A stretch of 64,000 nt of DNA from Psoroptes ovis (lineage: Eukaryota > Arthropoda > Arachnida > Sarcoptiformes > Psoroptidae): NCBI GenBank assembly GCA_002943765.1, contig PQWQ01000012.1, positions 1,116,001 to 1,180,000 on the forward strand. The letters run 5' to 3'. The translations under genes were made by a program, and so were the position numbers. This document shows, one piece after another, positions 28,401 to 40,495 of this stretch (the stretch's first letter is position 1; each line of letters begins with the position of its first letter). The notes under the pieces are model-generated. The model had not been told where the DNA came from. It saw only the letters and a program-made list of their open reading frames with translations, and ran no database searches.

Positions 28401-31400
28401 GATGCGTGTGTATGTAAATAATCCCGCACGCAGTGTGAAATACGTAAGATTTTTCATCAAATTTTCATTCAAAACTAAATCAAAATATTTTGACTTAAAC
28501 TTCGCTTACTTTGACCACTATTCAAGTTTGTAATTTAGATTGAATTAATACGAATAAATCCAATACAATGGATGTTTTGTATTATTTCGAAAGATTAATC
28601 GAAATTAATTTTTTGATTAATTTCGGGTCAATTTTCTCCGACCTAAGACCTGAAGCATTGATTTGAGTATTTCATACATCACACTTAGATCACACACGCA
28701 CAGACAAAAATCCGCAAAGATCCCTCATAGGTTCCGGTTGCATTAATAATAAGATTAAGAGCGCTTGGTGGTGGCAGTGGTGGTTGTTGGTGAGGGGGAA
28801 CCAAAAATTTTTAATTCCATAAATCAAATATGTGTATGTTCAAGGTGTAATTGGGGGTAACGGGGAAAAGATGGTTTCGAAAATGAGAGAGGAAAAAAAT
28901 GTCAAAATTATCAAATGACCAGTGTCAAAATGTGCAGCATTTACCAATGGTCATTTTTTTCTATGACACATGTGTTGCAATCATAAAAAATGATGTGAAT
29001 TTTCTCACGCGACAAGGTCACACGATCAACGATGATGAATATCAGCAAACATGTGCATGTGGACCCATCGGAGACCTTGTGTAGTTTTGGCACTGAAAAC
29101 CTGTGAAAATTGACCAAAAATTTATGAAAATCAATAGGAGGTTCGAACCTCATAGATAAATGGCAAAAATTTTGATGTTTTCTCTCCGAAATTTTTGATT
29201 ATTTGCAATTAATTTCAATCATTTTTCAATGTTTTTGTTTTTAATTTAAAAATCTATCAATTTCTTAGGATATTTTCTGAAAGTTATAAGTTTGAATTTG
29301 CAAAAATATTTTTTTGCCCTCAAGGGCAATTTATTGAACATTAACATTGATTTATTTCATTTCATCTTATTTTTGCTGCAACATCTCATGACACTGATCA
29401 ATAAATTGATTAACATTGATCTTGATTATTGATGATCATCAACATAATATCGATGATCATAGACGATGATGATGATGATCGTCATCATCTTAAGTAATAA
29501 GAAAAAATGACCACTCTTAAATGCACTTATCATCACCTTTAAGGTGATTATCTACGGATAATTATGAAATTTTCGAGTCGTTTTTCTTCATTGATTTATT
29601 ATTTTCATCTTTCATTGATTAGAAATGAATGGTCATTCATTCATTCATTCATTAATATCCATCTTGGAGCATCACATTGGACATCATTGATAATAATGAT
29701 GATACATAGAGTAGCTATTATCGTACTTATTAAAAACTATTACACACCAACACATCCTACAACATTAAACACTAATTATTATCATAATCTTATGATTCGA
29801 TAAATGAATCTTGTGTTAGATGAATGGATGTTACTTGATTGGTAAATGGTAAGACTGTTTTGATAATCAATAAATTATCGTTGAAATTTTCAACAATCAT
29901 TGATTAATTATTATATCGTCATTGATGCTGTTGCTGTAACTACTGCTGTTTATTACATAATTTCAGTGGCAATTTATATGATCATCAATTGATCAATTTC
30001 AATCGATGATCATCAAAAATAAGTCAAAAAGTTTCAAATTTTGTACAGTCAAAAGGTGAAGCTATTCATAATTCTACTTCTAAGTCAAAGTCAAAAAATG
30101 AAATCGTTTCAAGTGTTTGTTTGATTAGTTGATGATCAATGAAATCGAATGAACGATAATTATGATGATGATGATGATGAAGCAACAGGTGTGTGTGGGG
30201 ATTCATTGACTTGTTCGTAATCACACACACACACACACACACACACTTGTATACACCAACACACGCACACAAATATCACATTAATTAAACGTGTGAATTC
30301 TTACAAATCATTTCATTGAATTCATTGATTATAATGATGATTTTCTTATGTCTAATTTAATGATTTTTTTAGGAAAAAAATCGCCAACAACAACAGCAGC
30401 CATTGATTACATCGTTAAATAATCAACAACAACAGCAGCAGCAGCAATCATCAGCGAATTTTAATCATCATCACCATCAACAGCATCACCAGCAATCGAT
30501 AAATTATCTTGAACAACAGCAACAGCAATCATCAAAATCACCGAAATTAATTGATCTAAATAATTATAATAATGGTAATTTCAATCATAATCAACAACAA
30601 CAACAGAAATTATCACCATCATCATCATTATCGATATCGATATCGGTCAATATGGATCGTCAATTATCATCGAATAATGGCAGATCGTCGATGCATAACG
30701 ATCAATATCAACAATTTACGAATACAATACCTGAATCGATTAATTTCAAAGCCAATCTATTGGATAATATTGAACTTTGTACACAAATTAATAATGGTAA
30801 TAATGAATCGTCACTGTATAATCATAATCATCACCATGGTTACAATGGTTTCTCGTCATCATTATCAAACACTAATCATCATGATGTCATGATGTCACCG
30901 AATTCCATTCTTACATCATCATCATCATCATCATCATCGAGTTCTTCATCATCGTATGAACAATTTATGCATACCATTGGTGGCCATCATCATCATTATA
31001 ATCCTCGTGCTACAAATTATTCTTCATCATCATCGATGATCAATGGTTATGGATTATCGGCAACGAATTGGATTAATGATTCGAATCATCATCATCATCA
31101 TCAATCAACCGTTAATCAAACAACATCATCCACATCATATCAACATCAATATTCTAATATTGAATCATCATCATCGCTGTTGACATCGTTAGATGTGAAT
31201 AATTATCATCATCAAACACCGCAACAACAGCCACCGCAGCAATCATTTTCAGCAACGACAACATCGTTTGGTACCAATTCCATGTACAACAACTTTTCGG
31301 TACCAATCACTACATCATCGTTAAGATCTTCAACAACATCGACAACCGCTTCATCATCATCGTCATCATCATCGACATCATCATCAAGATATATGCCACC

Positions 31401-34400
31401 AACGCCGCCTAGTTCGGAACCAGGATCACCATCATCATCGATATCATCAACATCGACATCACCATCATTGACTGTAACAAATAAACAACAGCAACAACAA
31501 CAATCCTTTCACAGCCGATCATCATCATCAACATTATCGGTTCACACGATTAATCAGGATAATAACAATCAACAACAACAAACACCGACAATAACATCAC
31601 CTGCAGCATATCAAGCATCGAATAACTGTGTGAAACAAGCATTGAACACTAACAACAATAATTCAATGATTTTGTCCCAATTTTCAACAGCTCAAGTGTC
31701 CTCAATCTCATGTTCGTCGACGACAGCAACAACGGCTACGGCCACAACAGTAAACACTTCGTCAACTAAATCAACAAAAACTAAAATGAAAACAGCCAAA
31801 ACGGTACACCTGAACCGAACGATGATGAACGGTAACACTCAACAAGCGAAATCGAATACAAATGAATCAAATCAATTGAAAACACTTTCCCATAATCACC
31901 GTGGTCCATTTACAATCAATGGTACTAGTAGCAGCACGTCCGGTGGTCTACTACTGACAACAGCAGCAACAAGTGTTGGTGGTGGTGGTGGCGGTTCAAT
32001 GGAACATAATAATGTTCCATTACTGATTACGGCTACAACAACCCCAAGATATAATCGCCGAAATAATCCTGAACTAGAAAAACGTCGTATACACCGTTGT
32101 GATTATCCAGGTTAGTGGGTTTTTTTCTTAGGGTCTCAGGGTCTGTTTTCTCAGCCGTTTTTTGACCATGAAACAAATTTTCGATTTCAATTTTTCAATT
32201 GTTTGCCAACTGACTCAGCCAGTGAATGGTGGTAAACAATGGAACGAAAATAAAATAACCGAAAATTGCCTCTGGGAATGGCCGAAATGCTTGGGAAAGT
32301 GATTATTGTCCCGCTCACTCTCTCGACTCTCTTTTCCCGGGTACTAACAACAGTCGGAAATGATTATATCTTTCACACACACTAGTACATACTGATAGAT
32401 AGCTTAACAGTTTGCTAGCAACAACTTGCGGACACCCGAAAACATTTTTAATTTATTTCGGATATTTGTCATTATCTTTTTGTAGAAATCAAAAAAATTA
32501 CAAGCAGCTGTACTTGCTTGTCACTTGTCAAATGTTACTTGTCAATTTAAAACAAACAAGCAAGCAAACAATGTTTTTTTTTGACCAATGACCATCCTGA
32601 CCGGAAACCAAGGGTCTATACCTTTGGCTCATTAATTATAATTAAATGAAGAATTTTAATGATTAATTAGTCGAGAAAATTGTGTCATTCTATATCTTAG
32701 TTATCATACTTAAATACCTGCTTAATTACTTAAGTAATTCGAGTGTACACGAATCATAATCGGGGACACTTGTTGCTATATCACAATTATCATCATTTAT
32801 TTGACATTTTTTTTTCTGAAATTCCTTTCGAAAAAATTCCATTGAATATAATTATAATGACCGAACAAAGTTTGCGTGATCGCGCAAATTGTTTTTATAA
32901 AATAACAATCATTGAATCTTTGAAATTTGAAACAATTTAAAAAATTTGTTTTTGCTTCTATTTGATAATGATAATAATTACCATTATTCATTATGATTAT
33001 AATGATAATAATAATGAATTAGTATCATTACAATTATCATCAACAACAATGGTAATAATTATCATTTAATAATAATCATAATCATTAAGTATCAAATGAA
33101 TAGATAATGATATAGAAATGGTCACACAGATACCATGATGATGATACATAGATGATTATAATGATACATAGATGATAATTTTAAATGATGATTGTTGTCA
33201 TCGACAATAATGACAATTATCATTTAATGATAACCACCAGAAGCTAATTGTATGATTAATTTTTTCTTCAGTTCAAATGTTTAAGGTTTGTTCTTCAAAG
33301 GTACGAATGAATGAATATTAGATGTAAGGATGCATGGGATAAATAGATTCAAGCAAACAAATGTATAAATGAATGTCTTTGTTGACAATGTCTTTAAATG
33401 AATGAATGTACAACAACATACAACATTATTAGCACATAATTAGTGATAATTTATTAAATTTTAAATAATTTAAATCATTTTTTTTTTGTTTAATTATCAT
33501 CTTCAATGATGATAATTGTCATGACATGATGTCAAAGGTTGTCATAGATATTGACAAGTACTTTTTGAAAAATTAAATCAAGGTTCTTAATGATGGTTGA
33601 TGAAGGTAAATTGATGCATTTGACAGGATCGACAAAATCTATTTTCACGTCAAAATATCAATGAATTTCCACCAAAAAAATTCATTGAATTTGATCCTGA
33701 AAAATTTTCCACGCAAGTTACACAAAAATCTATCAAAATGATTGAATCATTCCGATCAAATTTCACAGTGTAATTCAATGGTCAAATTTCAGTAGAATTC
33801 ATATTATATGTCAAACTTTGTTCAAACACGTGTTGCCATTTATGATTGATTTTTGAAATTGAAATCGGCAAAATTTTCAGCAAAAAATTTTCCGAAAATT
33901 CAATTACAAACCAATCAATCATTCTATGAACATTTTTACCTTAAAAATTAATTTCAAATTTTTTCTCTTTTTTTTCTTACCCCCTCAAAAGGTTGTACCA
34001 AAGTATATACAAAAAGTTCACACCTGAAAGCTCATCAACGTATACATACAGGTAAGTGTTTGATTTGATTTTTGATCATTATTTCCATCACTCACCCCCT
34101 TGTACCATTATTTTCGGCTTTTTTTCTGTGTTTATCGTTGTTGTATATGTCCATGTTGTTGCATGACTTATGATACAAATCTTACAAGTAAACATTCATA
34201 TGTATCAATGTCATCAAATGCAAATGACAAGCGAGAAAAAAAAATTGAATTGAAATGTAGCACCTTGGCCTTGTACAACATTGTACAAGATACAAGATTA
34301 TACTAGATGGACATACATGATACATACATTACATACAAATATATGAGGGCAAACATTGATCCTTTGAACCCACGAGTGTCAATCTTCGGCTTCATCACTA

Positions 34401-36712
34401 TTACCATTAATATTATCTTTAAACATTTGTCATTTTTTTCTGCGTACCGATCGGCTAAAAATTTGTCAAATCTCCAAAAGAAAAATTAAGAAATAGTTTT
34501 ACCATTTTCGGGTGATAATAATAACGATTATAATCTTAATTATAGAGAGGAATAATTATCATTATTATCATAATTGTTATTATTATCCATTCATTCGTTG
34601 GAAATGTTGTTTTTCCCAATGATTGAAGGCCAAAGCGAGCCATACAACCAACTAATTGAATATGATTGAATAAGATATGCTTAAGATACATAAGATGCCA
34701 AGGTAATCCGGTTTTTATGAAGGCGGCGGGGCAAGGCCAGGGACATCTTAAGATGTTTTTCACATCTGAATTGTCGAAATTTAGCCATCGCCATTATCTG
34801 TAGCGATTGCTTTGGCAAAACTAAATAAAATTTTCGGCGAAAACTTCGGCGTAAAAACTTTGGTCAAAATCACTATCGCGCAAGTTGCGATAGATAAAAA
34901 CCTCAGTAATCGAAAATTTGACAGAAAAATCATCGCGAAATAGTATAGATAAGGCTGTTTGTGGTTTACTTATACACACACAAACACATCATACAAATTC
35001 AAAGGTGAAAAATGTTTCATATTATCATAGATTAGGCAATCTGATTCATTGATGTATGCGAAAAAATATGAGAATTATCATTGTGCATACATACAACATG
35101 CACACAAACCGCGTAAATGATAATACTGATAATTTAAACACATGTATAGCCTTACACACATGTGTATAACCTTACCTGTTAGATAATGGAAAAATGGTAC
35201 TTTTTTCATTTAAATTCAATAAAATTTATCCTCATACCATCGAATCATTTTATGAATCACTCAAAGTGATCAAACCAAGCAAGGTATCTCACTTCGTAGC
35301 AGCCGCAGCAGCCGTGCAACAAGTACCATTGAGAAAAACCTGATGCTCGTCTACATCATCAGAAACTTGTTGCTGGCTGATTTAAAGCAATAAAGGCAAC
35401 TAATCGATGTGTAGCATCTGTATTGAATGGTGGGGTAGGTATATCAACAAGTAGGGGCTAAAACAGATCAAAATTTCATTCATATTTTTTTCTAGCTCAT
35501 TTCATATTATCCGCCATTAAAAATACGTCTTATCTATGCATTTTTTTTGCCTACGAATTATCATTATCTAACTTTTGTATCATCAAAATACCTGTTGAAT
35601 GTAGATGTGTGTGTTAGCATCCATAGTAAATCATGGATGCGTAATTTTTTGTGTTGCCATAGAAATGTGATGATTAATTGTTTTTTCTGAGATCAAATGG
35701 ATGAATTAATGAATGAATGTTCGGTTGAATTCATGGATGAATCAATGAATCTTTGGATAGAAGATGTGTTTACTTCTCACTAATCAATGGTCATTTATTA
35801 TTTGAGTTGTCCAAAAAGTTCTCTCGGATTAAGTTCATAGGATTTCATTTACAATTTTTTACTGAAAATTGGCAAGAATTTTTCGGACAACCTTGGATAT
35901 ATTCGAATATATTCGAATGCATCCAAATTATCAGTAATTTGTTACCACATTTATCAATTTAATTTTCTTTTTCCATTTTTTTTTTTTTTTTGATTGTGAT
36001 TATGATTATGATTGTGTCCATTTTGTACATCTATTTGATTCTATGCAATTCAATGTATTGCCGATACGAAACATTAAGCCAAATGGATTTTTTTTTAGTT
36101 CTTCTCTGGAAAATATCTTTTCTTTTAAAAAAAGATATTTACGAAGAATTAACCATTTGAAATATTATGCCCAATGGCAATCATTGAAATTGATATTTAT
36201 TTCATACATATTTCTTAGATATCAATGATTGACGAAAATTATTGTTATTATTTGAAATTATTTGTAATAATTCTTGTATTAATAATCATTAATTTTTCAT
36301 TTTTTTCTCTCTTTATTGAATCAATACAGGCGAAAAACCATATCGATGTCAATGGCCTGAATGTCAATGGCGTTTTGCACGTTCCGATGAGCTGACAAGA
36401 CATTATCGTAAACATACTGGTGCGAAACCATTTCAATGTAAAGTATGTGAACGATCATTTGCACGTTCCGATCATCTAGCGTTGCATATGAAGCGGCATA
36501 TGCCAAAACCTCATAAACAACAGCAACAACATCAAAATAATCATCATCATACCCTTCAACATCAGCAACAACAAGCGCAACAATTAAATCATCAACAACA
36601 GCAACATCAGCAGCAACAAATGTTGTTTACAAATTCCAATCTTGCCACCAATGGCATATCACCGCAGCAACAATTGCCGACGACGAATTTTATGCCGATT
36701 ATTGCAACATGA
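22430..36712 (+). CDS. Klf5: Kruppel-like zinc-finger transcription factor (KLF5/dar1-type)
   Basis: Exons: 22430-23350, 30373-32110, 33992-34051, 36330-36712, joining in frame to 1,033 residues. Splice sites are GAG|GTTAGT, TTTTTTAG|G, CCAG|GTTAGT, AAAAG|G, ACAG|GTAAGT and TACAG|G. Three C2H2 fingers lie at residues 883-905, 913-935 and 943-963, with KLF linkers (TGEKPY, TGAKPF) and DNA-contact runs TKSSHLKAH, RSDELTR and RSDHLAL. Such fingers bind GC/CACCC boxes, and the protein should act in the nucleus. The lead-in LEKRRIHRCDYPGCTKVY and the upstream PPTPPSSEPGSP motif (649-660) favour the KLF5/Drosophila dar1 group over KLF6/7. The rest is Gln/His/Ser/Asn-rich, including a His run near residue 117 and a Gln/His tail of about 70 residues after finger 3. 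An in-frame stop at 22355 supports the 22430 ATG; the ATG at 22442 is an alternative. The family call is firm, the subgroup probable. Confidence 0.9.
24437..24476. repeat. 40-bp near-perfect palindrome
   Basis: The arms AAACATTCATTCAT and ATGAATGAATGTTT are exactly complementary. The centre TGATGATCATCG continues the symmetry with a single mismatched pair, so nearly the whole 40 bp could form a cruciform. No flanking duplication was recognised. Confidence 0.7.
26372..26452. mobile_element. Mariner-like MITE, 81 bp, diverged
   Basis: The left end TTGGGTCTGTCCGAAAAGTT is preceded by TA. The right end CAAAAACTTTCTGGACAAGT is an imperfect inverse. The length matches the family (81 bp). It lies in KLF intron 1. 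Confidence 0.65.
26720..26797. mobile_element. Decayed mariner-like MITE
   Basis: AGATTGTCCGAGAAGTTTTT on the left and GTCAAGAATTTTTCGGACAT on the right are imperfect inverted repeats related to the family. The copy starts about 270 bp after the one at 26372, so two copies sit close together. Confidence 0.6.
27422..27645 (+). repeat. Cluster of the dispersed motif ATGTATARCCTT
   Basis: Copies or near-copies start at about 27422, 27448, 27494, 27584 and 27634, all in the same orientation and irregularly spaced by 26-90 bp. Others lie elsewhere in the upstream region and introns, in both orientations. See the findings for positions. Function unknown. Confidence 0.6.
27797..28030. other. GC-rich island with two hairpins
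   Basis: The base composition is clearly richer in G and C than the surrounding intron. GAGCAAAGCTGGCGCAAACAG is not quoted further; its arms at 27815-27835 and 27848-27868 are perfectly complementary over 21 bp with a 12-nt loop. A second hairpin pairs CGTGCAAA (27922-27929) with TTTGCACG (27938-27945). An open frame spans most of it (27797-28033, non-ATG start) but resembles nothing I know. It may be an insertion of foreign or transposon origin, or a structured RNA. Origin unresolved. Confidence 0.5.
28157..28236. mobile_element. Mariner-like MITE, about 80 bp
   Basis: The left end AAGTTGTCCGAAAAGTTTTC is preceded by TA. The right end AAGAACTTTTCGGACAATCC is complementary over TTGTCCGAAAAGTT. 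Located in KLF intron 1; no coding capacity. Confidence 0.7.
30222..30246. repeat. (CA)n microsatellite
   Basis: An uninterrupted CA dinucleotide run near the 3' end of KLF intron 1, about 125 bp before exon 2, followed by an imperfect continuation. Likely length-polymorphic. Confidence 0.9.
32111..33991 (+). other. KLF intron 2 (1.9 kb)
   Basis: Phase-1 intron, GTTAGT...CCTCAAAAG, splitting the glycine codon inside zinc finger 1. The content is low-complexity GAT/ATT-rich DNA. No coding exon was recognised. Confidence 0.8.
34052..36329 (+). other. KLF intron 3 (2.3 kb)
   Basis: Phase-1 intron, GTAAGT...AATACAG, placed in the glycine of the first TGEKP linker. It contains one mariner-like element (35801-35894), a 14-bp perfect palindrome (34743-34756) beside a small GC-rich patch, and two ATGTATARCCTT-type motifs near 35142 and 35162. 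Confidence 0.8.
35801..35894. mobile_element. Mariner-like MITE, about 94 bp
   Basis: TTTGAGTTGTCCAAAAAGTT (left, preceded by TA) and GGCAAGAATTTTTCGGACAA (right) are imperfect inverted repeats. It is slightly longer than the 81-bp type, apparently through extra internal sequence. In KLF intron 3. Confidence 0.65.
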
Positions 36713-38233
36713 TCTGAATTAAATTTGATTTAGTTCAAATTAAAGTAAATTTAATTGTATCAAATTCAATTCAAACTCATCATTTTGATTCAAACTCAAT
36801 TTGAAATATTCTTGTGTAAAATAGTACAAAAACATGGCTCATTTGTAAATAAATCATTCGAAATCAATCCATTTCATTTCATTTCAATCAAATACAATTA
36901 AATTAAATCGAAACAAATCAAATTATGTCAATTATTTCATCATCATCATCATCGATCGCTGAATATACCTGTGCACAAACAAATAAAAAAATATACAGTA
37001 GCTAAACCACCATCATTCATTCAAAAAAAAACCACCTACCATATGACATGAATATTTTTTTTTCCTACGACCAACATTAATTTGAAATAAATTTTTTTTT
37101 TGATATAAAACAAATAAACGATTGTTCACATGCATGTTGTTGTTTTAATAATATGGATGAATTTATCATTTGATTCACATCATTTTCGATGATGATTATA
37201 CTCTCACACACACACACATCCACCCACATTATCTGTGAATTGAATGTTCAAATGTTTGTTTTGTTGTTGAACAAATATTAATCATTTCAAAATGTGTGTG
37301 CATGTGTCATTGGGGGGGAAGAAAAAACAAATTGATTTACCTGTTCGAAATCAAAGGGGACAGAAATAATGGGGAATGAATCAATCAATTGTGTAATAAA
37401 TAATAAATTGTCAAAATGTTAAAGGTGGTCAAAGACATCTGAGATTCATTCAGTGATCATCGCTCAATTTTGAATTCAATTAAATCAAAATGAATAGAAT
37501 TTGATTTAATTAATTTGACTGAATTAATTAAAACTGATGTTTCAATCAAATTTAATTCAATTTTTGATTAAATTTAATTCAATTTCTGAATGAAATTATC
37601 TCGTTTAATTTCAAAAGATTCAATTAAAATTAATTCATAAAGAATTTCAATGTAAAAGAATTTTAAGGTTTTTTACATTTTATCCATTTTGTCAACGCCT
37701 ACAATTCTGGCTCTATAACAACATGAAATAATGGCAGAAAAAATAGCATCAAGAAGCTGCACAAAATGATGCTAAGCATTGTTGCGCTTGTTGTTGCTGT
37801 AGTTGTTGTTGTTGTTCATTTAACTATTGGTCAATGCTGAAGAAAGAATGCAAGTAAAGAAAGCATTCAAAGTTGAAAACTAACAAAGGTGAAAATCTAG
37901 ATATGATGTCTTGGACAACGAATCTTGACCATCTTGTAGCTGCCATCTTTGGATGATGAATGGTATGATTATCATCATTCGAAATGAAACAACACGATTG
38001 AAATTATTCATTCAGTTATTAAATCATTTATTTATTTACAAAAATTTGAAAACAAATCATTGGGCATATCATTAATTTTTTAGGCGAATGAATATTTGTA
38101 TGTTTTTCGCGAATAAATTCAATGATTAAATTGATAGAAATTGAATTATGGAGTTATGGAGAATAAACGAAATTGAAAAAAAAAATTTAAACAAAAAAAA
38201 TGAAAAACAAAGATTTGAAATTTTTTGAAAAAT
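36713..38233. other. Region between the convergent KLF and AMFR 3' ends
   Basis: This holds the probable 3' untranslated regions. On the + strand an AATAAA occurs at 36848-36853, 136 bp after the KLF stop, with others further on. On the - strand an AATAAA (TTTATT at 38028-38033) lies about 200 bp after the AMFR stop. Otherwise it is low-complexity sequence with a short CA run near 37205 and no gene that I can see. Confidence 0.6.
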
Positions 38234-40495
38234 TTAAAAATTATCACCATCATCAAGAATTTCGATTAAATCAATATCATCATCATCATCATCATCATCA
38301 TCGTCATCACCATCAGCATTGCTGGTGCTATTAGATCCACCTGAAGAACTGAATTGATGAAATGGAAAAAAATTTTGAATGAAATCAAAAATGGAATTTG
38401 ATTAATTTGATCAATGATTTACCTATGATCATTGATGGCAACAGAATTTGATTCTATTAATTGATTTTGATGATAATTATCATTATTATTATTACTACTA
38501 GTACTTGTAATTGTAGCCATATTACTAATAGAATTAATATTACTTGAATTTTGTAGCAAACGACCATCTAATATATTTTCAATAGTTAATTCTACTGAAT
38601 GTGTTAAGCGTAAATCATCTAATATTGATTGTAATGAATATTGTGGAAACCATTCCAATACTTGTCTAGCCATTGATTGTAATTGTTGTTGTTGTTGTTG
38701 GTCATTTGTATTGTTGCTGGCATTATTATTATTATTACCATTGTTATTATTAATATTATTACGTACTGATGCATTAATATTAATATCCATTAAATTTGGT
38801 CTAGTAACTTCGACCGAAAACGATGGTAACCATGTTGCATAACGAGATCCATCGAAATGAAAAAATCTTGTATTACCAGCACGTAGACCAGCTAAATTTG
38901 CGATATTTGCCAAGTCTTCAAAACCAGTACCACCGACAATATTTTGACCATTTATTGTTGTCGTTGCTGTTCCTGTCGTTGATGATGCTGATAGCGAACC
39001 ATTTTGATCACGTTGACGTAATGAAAAGCGGCATGTTGGACAACTAGTATCTTGTTCTAACCATGATCGTAAACAAGTTGTATGAAATATATGTCCACAT
39101 GGTAATTTTCTAGCACTTTCCATTCGATCCCAACATATTGCACAATCATTATTTTCATCATTCAATTCATCGGCTGTTGCTTGTGGAAAGTTTTCTTTCA
39201 TCAAATTCAAAACCTATGTGACCGAATAAGAAAATTAGAACAATTGTCAAATTCATTCAAGAAATTTAAAAGAATTTTAAATTTACCTGTAAATAATTAC
39301 GATGTTTTCTAATTCGACAAACGATTTCAGTAAATATTGAACGTATTTGTATTAAAATAACAATAACTGATAATGATAATATTATATTTCCCGATAATAA
39401 CATGTGTAAATGATGAGAAAAATCAACAATCAATATTAATAAGTCAAATGTTAGCTCAATATAATAGATAATTGTTGTACGTCGTTCCCAAATATGTTCA
39501 TTATTCAGATCAATCAAATGTATAATATATAATATTAAACATTGTAATGAACGCAATGTGATCATTAGAATTTCACAAAATAAAAATAATCCATTGCTTA
39601 AATTATTATAATAACTTATGATGAATGATATTATAATCAATGGTATTGTTGAGATCAATATCGATACCAATAATAATAGTAATTTCATATGCGTAAATCT
39701 TGATATTATTGGTGGACGATTTATTAAAAAATTATAACGTTCTTTGCAAAGATTTGTTAGTAAATAAAGAAAACCTAATAATGAATACCATGCACACCAT
39801 AATATTAATTCATCCATATATTGTACATTGATAACGCTGAATACAAATATAAATTTATATAAAAGAAAATTCCAAAATTTATCACGTAATAATTGTTGCT
39901 CTGATTGACGTAGCTCTCCGAATATTAATTTTTGTATAAATTTTCCAAAAATTATCAACAAACAATAGCTCATATTGATTAAGGTCCATACACATAATGG
40001 TTCGTTGATCATTATATTTGTAATTTGTATTAATTTCATAATTTTTTCATTATTATTAATGAATTCATTTAATTTCATTGTCGATTCCATAGGTATCGAA
40101 GTTGTCGTTGTTGATGATGATGATGATGATGAATTTTTCGTCAAATGAAATAATGCTTCAATCAATAAATTACGTATCGATGATGGTAATAATAATGATG
40201 ATGGCGATGATGAAAATATATCATCATTATTCAAAGTTATATTCTCATTTTGATAATTCGATGTACCATTATCGATGTCAACATTATTAAAATATTTATT
40301 CTGATTTAATTGTTGTTGCTGCTGCAGATTAGTTGTTGTTGTTGTAAATAAAAATTCATTCAATTTCCAATCAGGTTCGGATGATACTTGAAATGCATAA
40401 TATAATGCACAGCTAAGCAATAGAAAACTAATACTTGCATATGTTTGTAATGTTGGTAATGGTAATAATTCAGGTGCATCAAGAAAATTTGGCAT
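38234..40495 (-). CDS. AMFR: E3 ubiquitin-protein ligase AMFR/gp78 homologue
   Basis: ER-membrane ubiquitin ligase of the ER-associated degradation pathway. Exons on the minus strand: 40495-39287, 39213-38423, 38348-38234, joining in frame to 704 residues. The N-terminal about 400 residues contain several hydrophobic segments, with gp78-typical phrases such as RDKFWNFLLYKFIF and ending IRKHRNYLQ. A RING-H2 domain follows with ligands C427, C430, C442, H444, H447, C450, C461 and C464, in the family contexts CAICWD, LPCGHIFH and SCPTC. The conserved FFHFDGSRYATWLPSF block comes next, then a CUE domain (about 582-622) for ubiquitin binding. Asn-rich and Ser-rich insertions interrupt loops. The end is an Asp-rich run rather than the mammalian C-terminal p97-binding region, and I saw no G2BR segment. 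A further unrecognised 3' exon cannot be excluded. The 5' end faces PET100. Confidence 0.93.

Larger units (their letters stand above)
23351..30372 (+). other. KLF intron 1 (7.0 kb)
   Basis: Phase-0 intron, GTTAGT...TTTTTTTAG. It carries three mariner-like elements, a 40-bp near-perfect palindrome (24437-24476), a cluster of ATGTATARCCTT motifs (27422-27645), a GC-rich hairpin island (27797-28030) and a (CA)n run. No conserved coding exon was recognised. It may hold regulatory DNA. Confidence 0.8.

Noticed and set aside
28899..29153. Plus and minus frames with ACAAGGTC...GACCTTGT inverted repeat
   Set aside because: Arms are only 8 bp and about 60 bp apart; the frames overlap each other and resemble nothing.
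29138..29154. AGGTTCGAACCT resembling a tRNA T-loop
   Set aside because: It is just a short perfect palindrome; no acceptor stem, anticodon arm or pairing of the right length surrounds it.
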